Source: an uncultured Pelagibacteraceae bacterium
GTDB lineage: Bacteria; Pseudomonadota; Alphaproteobacteria; Pelagibacterales; Pelagibacteraceae
Direction: 5' to 3'
DNA: 64,000 nucleotides
NCBI GenBank assembly: GCA_902560815.1
Contig: CACENP010000007.1
Coordinates: 1 to 64,000, forward strand
Shown piece by piece: positions 41,158 to 50,239 of the stretch. How positions within the stretch are numbered: the stretch's first letter is position 1; every line of letters starts with the position of its first letter. The position numbers and the translations under genes were made by a program. The notes beneath the pieces were generated by a model. That model did no database searches and had not been told where the DNA came from. It was given only the letters and a program-made list of their open reading frames with translations.

Positions 41158-42181
41158 ACCAGTAATTAAATGTGAAGCTGTTTATAAAATTTTTGGAGAA
41201 AATGCCAAAAAAATGCTTCAAGATTCAAATGGCAATGTAGATGCAAAAACTTTTCAAGAAAATGGATGTATAGTAGGTGTTAACAATGCTTCATTTGAAG
41301 TTTCAAAGGGAGAAATGTTAGTTGTAATGGGTTTATCCGGATCAGGTAAATCAACTTTGCTAAGATGTATTTCTAGATTAACTGATGCAACAGGTGGAAA
41401 AATTTTTATAGAAGGTCAAGATTTACTTCAATTAAATAATAAAGAACTAATAGAGCTTAGAAGAAATAAAATGGGAATGGTTTTTCAGAGTTTTGCTCTA
41501 CTTCCTCATAAAACAGTTGTAGAAAATATTGCTTTCCCACTCCAAATTAAGGGAATTAAAACTGAAGATAGTATTAATAAAGCAATGGATATGGTTAAAC
41601 TTGTTGGTCTTGATGGAAGAGAAAACTATTTTCCAAGAGAACTTTCTGGAGGTCAGCAACAAAGAGTAGGTATTGCAAGATCATTAGCAGTAGAGCCAGA
41701 TATTTGGTTTTTGGATGAACCTTTTTCTGCATTAGACCCATTAATTAGAAAAGAAATGCAGGATGAATTTTTAAGACTTCAAGATAAATTACAAAAAACA
41801 ATTATGTTCATTACACATGATTTTGACGAGGCTTTAAAACTTGCAGATCGTATTGCTATTATGAAAGATGGAATAATTGAACAGCTAGATACACCTGCAA
41901 ATATTGTTTTAAATCCAGCAACTGAATATGTAAGGAAATTTACCGAAGAAGTACCTAGAGAAAAAGTTCTATTAATAGAAGATGTAATGGAATCATCTAC
42001 CACTGATAATTTGGGTGATTTGAAGGTTTTAAAAGACGAAATTATTGAAAATGTTGCTGAAAAAATTTTAACACAAGAAAAATCAGTAGCAGTTATAGAT
42101 AATAACAACAAAATTGTAGGCTCTATCAATCCAACAAAAATAATTAATACAGTTTTTGGAGGAAGAAAAAATAATAATTAA
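41150..42181 (+). CDS. tmoW: TMAO ABC transporter ATP-binding protein
   Basis: A 343-residue OpuAA-type ATPase: Walker A GLSGSGKSTLLR, signature [14 protein letters not shown], Walker B DIWFLDEPFSALDP and H-loop MFITHDFDEALKLAD. The C-terminal 70 residues are a divergent regulatory (CBS-like) extension, VAEKILTQEKSVAVIDNNNKIVGSI. It pairs with the TmoV permease encoded three bases downstream and with TmoX upstream. Start: ATG with no Shine-Dalgarno, lying within a tiny upstream reading frame. Choline/glycine-betaine transport is the close alternative, but Tdm and Tmm nearby favour TMAO. Confidence 0.9.
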   Translation: MSEPVIKCEAVYKIFGENAKKMLQDSNGNVDAKTFQENGCIVGVNNASFEVSKGEMLVVMGLSGSGKSTLLRCISRLTDATGGKIFIEGQDLLQLNNKELIELRRNKMGMVFQSFALLPHKTVVENIAFPLQIKGIKTEDSINKAMDMVKLVGLDGRENYFPRELSGGQQQRVGIARSLAVEPDIWFLDEPFSALDPLIRKEMQDEFLRLQDKLQKTIMFITHDFDEALKLADRIAIMKDGIIEQLDTPANIVLNPATEYVRKFTEEVPREKVLLIEDVMESSTTDNLGDLKVLKDEIIENVAEKILTQEKSVAVIDNNNKIVGSINPTKIINTVFGGRKNNN

Positions 42182-42184
42182 ATC

Positions 42185-44338
42185 ATGGAATTAATAAAAA
42201 AATATCCAAAGTTATTTCAATGGTTATTTTTATTGATTGTATTTTTTGCTTTATGCTTTGCGATTGATGTTCCTGAAACATACAAATTTATAAGAGGCCA
42301 AGCAGAATTTGTTAAAGATCCAAACCAAAGCTCCTTTGTTTTTCTCGGTAAAGAAGTAAGATATTATGCTTTTGATGTCTTTTGGAGATTACCCCCATTG
42401 CTTGGATGGTTACCTATTTGGATAAATGATTCATTATTTTTCTTAATGAATGAATGGATGCCAATTGAATTTTGGAACGAAGATACTCAAGAATACAGAA
42501 CTCGGCCTTTAGTTTTACAAATAAGTAGAAATTTAACTGCTTTTATGACGTTTCTAATAGAACTGATTAGAGAGATTTTATTAGGCGGACTTGAAACTAT
42601 TGTTGCATTTACCAGTTGGGATTGGATAGACAAAAACCCATGGGCAGAGCTACCAGGTTTACCATGGACTATTGTTGCTGCGGGTTCAGCAATACTTGCT
42701 TATAAACTAAGTGGCAAAGGTCTAGCTTTGTTTGCCGGTTTAGTTATGGTTTACATTTCTATATTTGGTCAATGGAAACCTTCCATGCAAACTCTTTCAT
42801 TTATATTAGTTGCAGCACCACTATCATTTATTTTTGGCTTAGGTTTAGGTATAGCGGCATTTAAAAGTAAACGTGTTGAGAAAGCTTTATATCCAATACT
42901 TTTAGTTATGCAAACAATGCCACAATACGCAGTATTGGTTCCTGCGCTTGTTCTTTTTGGAGTTGGTGATCATGCTGCAGTAATTATAACTATGGTTGTT
43001 GCTGTACCACCAATGATATTATTGACTATATTAGGTTTAAGAGCAATACCACCAGAAGTTATTGAAGCAGGTAGAATGAGTGGCTGTAATAATTGGCAAC
43101 TGATGTTTAAAGTATTAATTCCAACTGCAAGAAGAGATATCTTGATTGGAGTAAACCAGGTCATAATGGTTTGTTTTTCTATGGCTGTTATTTCTGCATT
43201 TATAGGTGCAAAAGGTTTAGGGTTTAATTTATTGCTAGCCTTAAATCAACTCAATATTGGATTAGCCTTAGAAGCTGGATTGTGTATCAGTTTAATTGCA
43301 ATTCTTTTAGATAAAATGTCTTTGGCTTGGGCAAATAAGCAAACAGATTATTTTGGCAATCTGACATTCTACCAAAGAAATAAAAATATTTTATTTTTTG
43401 TTGCAACAGTAATTATAGGAATTGTACTTGCTTATGTTGGAACTTTTTTGTTCAAAGATAGTTACAACTATTTATTTGAAGTTCCACATAACAAAGGAAT
43501 ATCAACAGCAGATTTTTGGAATAAAGGTGTTGATTGGATTTTTGATACATTCTTTGTGTATATAAAAGCATTTAACACATGGTTAATTCAAGACGTGCTT
43601 CAGCCAATGAGAGCTTTATATTTAAGAATGCCTGCGGTTGCCACTTTAGTTTTGGTTGTTGGAGCGGGATATTTAATTGGTGGGATTCGTTCAGCATTAG
43701 TTGTTTGCGGATTAACATTATTTATAGCCTTTAGTCCATGGTGGGATAGAGCATTAGTGACAGCATATATGGCAACTTTTGGAGTTATTGTATCTTGTAT
43801 AATTGGATTTACAGTTGGAACTTTATGTTTTCAAAACAAACATTCTGCGAGTTTTATGTTGGGGGTTTGTGATATATTTCAAACTTTCCCTTCTTTCGTA
43901 TACTTAATTCCAGTGATGATGCTTTTTGGTATAACTGATACATCAGTTTTAATTGCAGTTATAGTTTATGCAACAATACCTGCAACACGTTATACAATTG
44001 AAGGTCTTAGAAGTGTTCCAGTTGGTTTGCATGATGCCGCAACAATGTCAGGTGTAAATAAATTCCAAAGATTGACTAAAATAGAATTTCCTTTAGCATT
44101 TCCTCACATGATGCTTGGCTTAAATCAAACAATTGTATTTGCATTGTTTATGGTGATCATTGGAGCTTTTATTGGAACTGAAGATTTAGGACAATATATT
44201 CTAAAAGCATTATCAGATAAAAAAGGGGCAGGTATAGGATTCACACTTGGAATTTGCGTTGCTTTCATAGGTTTAATATTTGATAATTTAATTAGAACCT
44301 GGGTAGAGAAAAGAAAAAAACACCTTGGCATAAATTAA
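42185..44338 (+). CDS. tmoV: TMAO ABC transporter permease with two fused membrane domains
   Basis: A 717-residue inner-membrane protein, about twice the length of a standard ProW-type permease. The two halves each hold a BPD_transp permease domain with an EAA loop: EVIEAGRMSGCNNWQLMFKVLIPTARRDI near 290-320 and GLHDAATMSGVNKFQRLTKIEFPLAFPHM near 615-645. The fused pair makes a complete transport channel from one chain. It sits three bases after tmoW, and glpK begins four bases later. Length and layout agree with TmoV of marine bacteria. Very secure within the OpuA/Tmo group. Confidence 0.9.
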   Translation: MELIKKYPKLFQWLFLLIVFFALCFAIDVPETYKFIRGQAEFVKDPNQSSFVFLGKEVRYYAFDVFWRLPPLLGWLPIWINDSLFFLMNEWMPIEFWNEDTQEYRTRPLVLQISRNLTAFMTFLIELIREILLGGLETIVAFTSWDWIDKNPWAELPGLPWTIVAAGSAILAYKLSGKGLALFAGLVMVYISIFGQWKPSMQTLSFILVAAPLSFIFGLGLGIAAFKSKRVEKALYPILLVMQTMPQYAVLVPALVLFGVGDHAAVIITMVVAVPPMILLTILGLRAIPPEVIEAGRMSGCNNWQLMFKVLIPTARRDILIGVNQVIMVCFSMAVISAFIGAKGLGFNLLLALNQLNIGLALEAGLCISLIAILLDKMSLAWANKQTDYFGNLTFYQRNKNILFFVATVIIGIVLAYVGTFLFKDSYNYLFEVPHNKGISTADFWNKGVDWIFDTFFVYIKAFNTWLIQDVLQPMRALYLRMPAVATLVLVVGAGYLIGGIRSALVVCGLTLFIAFSPWWDRALVTAYMATFGVIVSCIIGFTVGTLCFQNKHSASFMLGVCDIFQTFPSFVYLIPVMMLFGITDTSVLIAVIVYATIPATRYTIEGLRSVPVGLHDAATMSGVNKFQRLTKIEFPLAFPHMMLGLNQTIVFALFMVIIGAFIGTEDLGQYILKALSDKKGAGIGFTLGICVAFIGLIFDNLIRTWVEKRKKHLGIN

Positions 44339-44342
44339 AATT

Positions 44343-45821
44343 GTGAAAAAATTTCTTGTTGCTATTGACCAAGGCACTACATCAACAAGAGTAATTTTGT
44401 TTGATACAAAAGGTAACACAAAGTTTATATCACAGTTTGAATTTAAACAATATTTCCCAAAAAATGGTTGGGTAGAACATAATCCGAATGAGATTTGGAA
44501 GACTACACTCAAATCATTAAAAAAAGTTATACAAAAAGCTAAGAAGTTAAAAGGAAAAATATTAAGTATTGGAATTACCAATCAGAGAGAAACAACTATC
44601 CTCTGGAATAAAAAAAATGGTAAACCAATTTACAATGCTATTGTTTGGCAGGATAGACGTACACAACAATTTTGCCAAAATTTGAAAAAAAATAATTATG
44701 AAAATATAATTAGAAAAAAAACTGGCTTATTTATCGATCCATATTTTTCAGCAACGAAAATTAGATGGATATTAGATAATATAAAAGAATCAAAAAGATT
44801 ATTAAAATCAAATAATTTACTATTTGGAACCATTGATACTTTTTTAATTTGGAAGCTCACTAAAGGAAAAAGACATTTAACTGAAGCAACTAATGCATCC
44901 AGAACAATGTTATATAATATTAATACAAATCAATGGGATAAAAATATATTGAAAAAATTAAAGATATCACACAAAATTCTTCCAGAAGTAAAAAATTCAG
45001 CTGATAGTTTTGGGACTTTAGATAAAAAAATTATCGGACAAGAAATCCCTATATCTGCAGTTTTAGGAGATCAGCAGGCAGCAGCAATTGGTCAATCTTG
45101 TTTTCAAAAAGGCTCAATCAAAAGTACTTATGGCACCGGTGCTTTTGCAATAATGAATACCGGTTCAAAAAAAATTTTTTCAAAAAATAAATTATTGACC
45201 ACAATTTGTTATCGAATAAATGGAAAAAATACTTATGCATTAGAAGGTTCAATTTTTATTGCTGGAGCAGGAATACAATGGCTTAGAGATAAAATAAAAC
45301 TAATCAATAATGCATATGAAACAGAAAATATTGCTAAATCAAAAAAAAATAACGATGGTGTATATGTAGTTCCGGCGTTTAGTGGAATTGGTGCTCCCTA
45401 TTGGAGACCAGATGCAAGAGGAGTTATTACAGGTTTAACAAGAAACAGTGATTGGAAAAGTTTAGTAAGAGCAGTTGTAGAGTCTGTTGCATATCAAAGT
45501 TATGATTTATTTGATGCAATGAAAAAAGATGGGCTTAAACCTAAATTAATTAAAGTTGACGGAGGAATGGTAGCTAACAATTGGTTTGCTCAATTTTTAT
45601 CTGATATATTAAACTTAAATGTTATTAGACCAAAAACTCTAGAAACAACAGCTTTAGGCGCTGCACTATTGGCTGGATACCAGATTGGAGAATTTAAATC
45701 TTTGAATGAAATTCAAGCTAAGTTGAAAAAAGATAGACTTTTTTCTCCAAAACTTAATAAATCATTGAGAAATAATTTATTGCAAGGATGGAAACAAGCA
45801 ATTAGAAAAACTTTAGCATAA
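44343..45821 (+). CDS. glpK: Glycerol kinase
   Basis: A 492-residue FGGY-family kinase making glycerol 3-phosphate. Family blocks are VAIDQGTTSTRVILFD near the N-terminus, SIGITNQRETTILWNKKNGKPIYNAIVWQDRRT near 75-107, GTIDTFLIWKLT near 160, AVLGDQQAAAIGQ near 240 and YGTGAFAIMNTG near 262. C-terminal ATP-site blocks are LKPKLIKVDGGMVANNWFAQF and TTALGAALLAG. The start codon is GTG at 44343, four bases after tmoV. With the GpsA-like gene downstream it forms a route from glycerol to dihydroxyacetone phosphate. Regulation with the TMAO importer is implied by spacing, not proven. Confidence 0.94.
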   Translation: MKKFLVAIDQGTTSTRVILFDTKGNTKFISQFEFKQYFPKNGWVEHNPNEIWKTTLKSLKKVIQKAKKLKGKILSIGITNQRETTILWNKKNGKPIYNAIVWQDRRTQQFCQNLKKNNYENIIRKKTGLFIDPYFSATKIRWILDNIKESKRLLKSNNLLFGTIDTFLIWKLTKGKRHLTEATNASRTMLYNINTNQWDKNILKKLKISHKILPEVKNSADSFGTLDKKIIGQEIPISAVLGDQQAAAIGQSCFQKGSIKSTYGTGAFAIMNTGSKKIFSKNKLLTTICYRINGKNTYALEGSIFIAGAGIQWLRDKIKLINNAYETENIAKSKKNNDGVYVVPAFSGIGAPYWRPDARGVITGLTRNSDWKSLVRAVVESVAYQSYDLFDAMKKDGLKPKLIKVDGGMVANNWFAQFLSDILNLNVIRPKTLETTALGAALLAGYQIGEFKSLNEIQAKLKKDRLFSPKLNKSLRNNLLQGWKQAIRKTLA

Positions 45822-45829
45822 TTTTAGCT

Positions 45830-46849
45830 ATGAAAAAAATATTAATAATTGGCGCTGGAGCAATGGGATCTGCTTTTTCGATTCCGTGTGCAGAAAATAA
45901 TAATGATGTCACTATAATGGGCTCAGCATTAGAAGACGATTTTATTTCCTTAATAAAATCCAAAAAAAATTTACACCCAAGTTTAAATATAATTTTGCCA
46001 AAAAATATTAAAATCGAAAAATTTTGTGTAATTACTGATGCAGATTTTGATTTAATCGTAGTCGCTGTTAGCTCAGCTGGAATTGATTGGGTAGGTGATG
46101 AGATTTCAAAATTTTATAAATCTAACACACCCATAATTTTACTAACAAAAGGTCTTTCAATAATTAACGATCAGCTAACAACTTTAACTGAAAAACTGGA
46201 AATGATTTTGAAAAAAAATGGTCACGAAAATGTTAATATTTCTTCAGTTAAAGGACCATGTCTAGCATCAGGCCTTGCAAATAAAATAAGAACAGGAACC
46301 ATAATAGCAAATAAAAATATTAAAGAGGCTCAAAAAATTCAGAATATTATTCAAACAAAATATTATAAATGTGAAATATCAGATGATATAGAAGGTGTAG
46401 AAATTTCTTCAGCTATAAAAAATCTTTATTCAATGTTAATTGGTGGTTCGCAAGGATTAAGTAACCCAGCTGCTTCAAAAGAAATCCAAGAAAAATATTT
46501 TTTAAATACCGCTGCGAGTTTAATTCATAGATCAATTTCTGAGATGGTAGAAATTGTTAATAATTATTCAGGCAAAACTGAAACTGTTTATGGTTTAGCT
46601 GGTTTAGGAGATATATATGTAAGTGTGTCTGGTGGAAGAAATAGCCAAATGGGAAAATATTTGGGACAAGGTTATTTGTATAAAGAAGCTAAAGAAAAAT
46701 TTATGAAAAATATAACAATTGAAGGTGCACAATTAGCTTTTGATATTGGACCAAAACTTATGGCGAAATTTGATAAACGTAAATTTCCACTTTTATTTAG
46801 CATTCTGGAATGTATTTGTGAAAACAAAAAATTGCAGATCGATTGGTAA
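45830..46849 (+). CDS. gpsA: NAD(P)-dependent glycerol-3-phosphate dehydrogenase-like protein
   Basis: A 339-residue enzyme with the Rossmann motif ILIIGAGAMGSAFSIP at the N-terminus, the substrate loop VKGPCLASGLANKIRTGTI, the catalytic Lys in EISSAIKNLYSMLIGG and YGLAGLGDIYVSVSGGRNSQMGKYLGQGY. It oxidises or forms glycerol 3-phosphate. It is nine bases downstream of glpK, and its 3' end faces tmm with five bases between stops. Divergent relatives with other hydroxyacid substrates exist, but the neighbouring kinase supports glycerol 3-phosphate. Confidence 0.85.
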   Translation: MKKILIIGAGAMGSAFSIPCAENNNDVTIMGSALEDDFISLIKSKKNLHPSLNIILPKNIKIEKFCVITDADFDLIVVAVSSAGIDWVGDEISKFYKSNTPIILLTKGLSIINDQLTTLTEKLEMILKKNGHENVNISSVKGPCLASGLANKIRTGTIIANKNIKEAQKIQNIIQTKYYKCEISDDIEGVEISSAIKNLYSMLIGGSQGLSNPAASKEIQEKYFLNTAASLIHRSISEMVEIVNNYSGKTETVYGLAGLGDIYVSVSGGRNSQMGKYLGQGYLYKEAKEKFMKNITIEGAQLAFDIGPKLMAKFDKRKFPLLFSILECICENKKLQIDW

Positions 46850-46854
46850 TTATT

Positions 46855-48195
46855 CTATTTTTTTGGTTGATTTAAAAAAACTTTTGAAGAGTCATCCATT
46901 GCTGTTGCCCAAGGTGTATGATGTACTGGGGCAATAGATCCTGTAACAGGTGAAGAAAAAGATTTATTTCTATATGTCATAATATCTTCTACTTTATGAT
47001 GTTCCCATTCTTTAAAATGTTTTCTAATTAACTCAAAATCAATTTTTGGATAATCAGATAGTTCATGAAGTTCTTTAGTATATTCAGTTTGAAAATCTAT
47101 CATTTGATCTGGATTTTCTAATTTTTCTTCTAGAGCAACCCATTTATTTATATCTTTTTCTATTTCTGTGCTATTTGGAATTTTACTTTTGCCCATTATC
47201 ACATCTCTTGCATACCACGCCTGACAGTCAAACATATTAAATGTATGAAACTGATCTTGCATACCCAAATAAAGTAATTTGTGATTATCTTGCCATACGA
47301 CACCTTTATATAATTTTGGCGGATACAATCTGTTTCTAGTTTTTAATTTTAGATCCTCAGTTAAAAACGGAAAATGGTGAAGATAACCAGAACACAAAAT
47401 TATTGCATCAGCCTCTTGCTCATGCCCATCTTTAAAGATTGCTTTATTTCCAACCAGTTTATCTAAATAATGTACTTCTTTTACTCCCTTGGGCCATTTG
47501 AATCCCATTGGGTTATTTCTATAACCTATAGTTACACTTTTAGCTCCATACTTGTGGCATTGAAGAGCAACATCTTCTGCTGAATAACTGCTTCCTAAAA
47601 CAATAACATTTTTTCCTCTAAATTCCTCTGCATCTCTAAAATCATGTGAATGCATAATTCTACCTGGAAACGATTTCATTCCAGGATATTCTGGAATAAA
47701 TGGAACTGAAAAATGCCCAGTAGATACAACCACAAAATCAAAAATATCATTTGAAAATTTATCATTTTTTTTATCATGAGAAGTAATCTCAAAATTATTT
47801 CCATTGAAAATAACTTTAGAAACACTTGTGCTAAATCTAACTTTATTTTTTAGATTACCTTTTTTTACTCTGCCGGTTATATAATCATATAAAACTTCTC
47901 TAGGTGGAAATGATGGAATAGGTTTTCCAAAATGTTCATCAAACGAATAGTCGGCAAATTCCAAACATTCTTTTGGACCATTAGACCACAGATACCTATA
48001 CATACTATTAGGAACAGGATCACCATATTGGTCAGATCCAGTTCTCCAACTATAATTCCATAATCCTCCCCAGTCTTCCTGTTTTTCAAAGCAAACTATT
48101 TCAGGTATTTTTTCACCTTTTTTTTCAGCCTGTTCGAAAGCCCTCAACATCGAAAGACCACAAGGTCCAGTTCCAATAATAGCAACTTTTGTCAT
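46855..48195 (-). CDS. tmm: Trimethylamine monooxygenase
   Basis: A 446-residue class B flavin monooxygenase that oxidises trimethylamine to TMAO with NADPH and O2. Visible are the FAD motif IIGTGPCGLSMLRAFE, the FMO fingerprint FPGRIMHSHDF near 176-186 and the NADPH motif IVLGSSYSAEDVALQCHKYG near 198, with Tyr204 in the place of the mobile active-site Tyr207 recalled from RnTmm. The WNYSWRTGSDQYGDPVPNSMYRYLWSNGPKE block is characteristic of Tmm. It is divergent from the TRAP transporter and convergent with gpsA. Related FMO substrates (DMS, indole) are possible side activities. Confidence 0.94.
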   Translation of the reverse strand: MTKVAIIGTGPCGLSMLRAFEQAEKKGEKIPEIVCFEKQEDWGGLWNYSWRTGSDQYGDPVPNSMYRYLWSNGPKECLEFADYSFDEHFGKPIPSFPPREVLYDYITGRVKKGNLKNKVRFSTSVSKVIFNGNNFEITSHDKKNDKFSNDIFDFVVVSTGHFSVPFIPEYPGMKSFPGRIMHSHDFRDAEEFRGKNVIVLGSSYSAEDVALQCHKYGAKSVTIGYRNNPMGFKWPKGVKEVHYLDKLVGNKAIFKDGHEQEADAIILCSGYLHHFPFLTEDLKLKTRNRLYPPKLYKGVVWQDNHKLLYLGMQDQFHTFNMFDCQAWYARDVIMGKSKIPNSTEIEKDINKWVALEEKLENPDQMIDFQTEYTKELHELSDYPKIDFELIRKHFKEWEHHKVEDIMTYRNKSFSSPVTGSIAPVHHTPWATAMDDSSKVFLNQPKK

Positions 48196-48292
48196 AGTAT
48201 TTTTAAATCTATCTTATCTTAATATTAATTCAATGATTTTAATTCTTGCAATAATTCTAATTTTAATTTTAATTGTCATAAAAAATAACTCT

Positions 48293-48802
48293 ATGCCAAA
48301 ATTAATCTCTAGCTATGTAAAATTTATTGATTCAATTTGTATTAAAGTCGGGAGAATAGTTATGTACGGAGTTTTTTTTATGATGTTCGTGTTAATTCTT
48401 TCTTTTGTAACTAGAAACATAATAAATTATCCGTTGATGTGGATAATTGAGATGGCTCAATTTACAATCACTGCATATTATTTATTGGGTGGAGGTTATT
48501 CTATGATTACAGATGATCATGTAAGAATGGATTTATTTTATGGAAGACTTTCAGAAAGAGGAAAAGCAAAAATGGATGCTTTTACTAGTATGTTTTTAAT
48601 TTTCTATTTAATAATTTTATTTTATGGATCTATAACAAGCTTACAATACACCATTGAAACTAAACAAAAACTATTTACCGCGTGGGCACCGTATGTTTGG
48701 CCAATAAAAAGTCTAATGTTAATTGGTATTTTATTAATGTTGCTGCAGGCGTTTTCAATGCTTTTTAAGGATATAGCAAAAATAAAAGGTAAAAAAATAT
48801 AA
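48293..48802 (+). CDS. dctQ: TRAP transporter small permease
   Basis: A DctQ-type membrane subunit with four helices. The track opens at 48233, but its first 20 residues are a low-complexity Ile/Leu run; the ATG at 48293 (MPKLISSYVKFIDSICIK) gives a typical DctQ N-terminus and a 169-residue protein, so I choose it. The conserved region YPLMWIIEMAQFTITAYYLLGGGYSMITDDHVRMDLFYGRLS is intact. It precedes the large permease by two bases. The family uses a sodium or proton gradient with the DctP binding protein encoded downstream. Start choice moderate, family secure. Confidence 0.85.
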   Translation: MPKLISSYVKFIDSICIKVGRIVMYGVFFMMFVLILSFVTRNIINYPLMWIIEMAQFTITAYYLLGGGYSMITDDHVRMDLFYGRLSERGKAKMDAFTSMFLIFYLIILFYGSITSLQYTIETKQKLFTAWAPYVWPIKSLMLIGILLMLLQAFSMLFKDIAKIKGKKI

Positions 48803-48804
48803 CT

Positions 48805-50145
48805 ATGTTAGCACAATATTTAAGTTATGAATTCATTGCATTGTTTATGTTTATAACAATGTTAACTATGATGTTCACTGGTCAAAGAGTATTTGGCGCA
48901 ATAGGTTTTGTTGCAGCTGCTTCAGCATTATTAATTTGGGGCGAAGGATCTATGGAGATGCCCTACACAGCTACTTGGAAGTTGTTTAAATGGTATCCAA
49001 TGCTTACTCTTCCTCTTTTTATTTATATGGGGTTTATGATCTCCGAATCTGGAATAGCAAACGATTTATATAAAATGTTTCATGTATATTTTGGAGGACT
49101 AAAAGGTGGTCTTGCAATTGGAACTATGCTTATGATGGTAGCAATTTCGGCAATGAATGGATTAAGTGTAGCGGGAATGGCTATAGGAGCAACAATTGCT
49201 CTTCCAGAAATGTTAAAGAGAAATTACGACAAACGAATGATAACCGGTGTAGTTCAAGCAGGCAGTTCTCTAGGTATACTTATACCTCCAAGTGTAGTTA
49301 TGGTTTTATACGGAATGATTGCAAGGCAACCTGTTAGTAAACTTTGGTTGGCCGGCCTTTTACCAGGAATATTAATGGCTTCTTTATTTATTATTTATAT
49401 TTATGTTAGATGTAGACTACAACCAGAATTAGGTCCGGCATTAGATAAAAAAGAAAGAGACATTCCGTTACCAGAAAAATTAAAATTATTAAAAGCTGGA
49501 ATAATTCCTTTTGTAATTTTCTTTCTTATGACTGGTTTATTTTTAATGGGAATAGCTAGCCTAGTTGAATGCTCAGCCGTTGGAGCATTACTTGCTACTA
49601 TCGCTGCTATTTATAAAAAAAGATTTAACAAACAAGTACTCGAAACTACGCTTAAAAAAACTCTGGGTGTTTCATGTATGTTTATGTGGATAATTTTAGC
49701 GGCATTATGTTTCGGGGCTGTCTTTGATGGTTTAGGAGCAGGAAAGGCAATAGAAAAATTATTTATTGAAAGATGGAATCTAACTCCTTGGGGAGTTTTA
49801 ATTATGATGCAACTTTCTTATATAATTATGGGAATGTTTTTAGATGATACTGCAATGCTGGTAATTGTTGCGCCACTTTATGTTCCACTAATTATATCTT
49901 TAGGATTTGACCCAATATGGTATGGAGTACTTTATACAATTACTTGCCAAATAGCATATATGACCCCACCTTTTGGATATAATTTATTCTTAATGAGAGC
50001 TATGGCGCCAAAAGAAATAACTTTATATGATATTTATAGATCAATAATTCCGTTTGTTATAGTTATGGTTATTGGTCTAGCGATAGTTATGGCATTCCCT
50101 GAAATTGCAACATACTTGCCTGAAAAATATTTATCAAATAAATAA
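48805..50145 (+). CDS. dctM: TRAP transporter large permease
   Basis: A 446-residue DctM-type permease with about twelve hydrophobic segments. Conserved blocks are MFTGQRVFGAIGFV near the start, LPLFIYMGFMISESGIANDLYKMFHVYFGGLKGGLAIGTMLMM, VVQAGSSLGILIPPSVVMVLYGMIA near 150-175 and LDDTAMLVIVAPLYVPLI and YMTPPFGYNLFLM toward the C-terminus. Together with the small permease and the TAT-exported binding protein it forms a complete TRAP uptake system in the same orientation. Confidence 0.92.
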   Translation: MLAQYLSYEFIALFMFITMLTMMFTGQRVFGAIGFVAAASALLIWGEGSMEMPYTATWKLFKWYPMLTLPLFIYMGFMISESGIANDLYKMFHVYFGGLKGGLAIGTMLMMVAISAMNGLSVAGMAIGATIALPEMLKRNYDKRMITGVVQAGSSLGILIPPSVVMVLYGMIARQPVSKLWLAGLLPGILMASLFIIYIYVRCRLQPELGPALDKKERDIPLPEKLKLLKAGIIPFVIFFLMTGLFLMGIASLVECSAVGALLATIAAIYKKRFNKQVLETTLKKTLGVSCMFMWIILAALCFGAVFDGLGAGKAIEKLFIERWNLTPWGVLIMMQLSYIIMGMFLDDTAMLVIVAPLYVPLIISLGFDPIWYGVLYTITCQIAYMTPPFGYNLFLMRAMAPKEITLYDIYRSIIPFVIVMVIGLAIVMAFPEIATYLPEKYLSNK

Positions 50146-50239
50146 ATTCAACTTATAGTTTAAATTATTTTAAATAATTACTAGAATCATTCTAAAATTA
50201 ATAATAACCTTTTGTGTATAAATTAAGTGAGAGGAAGAT

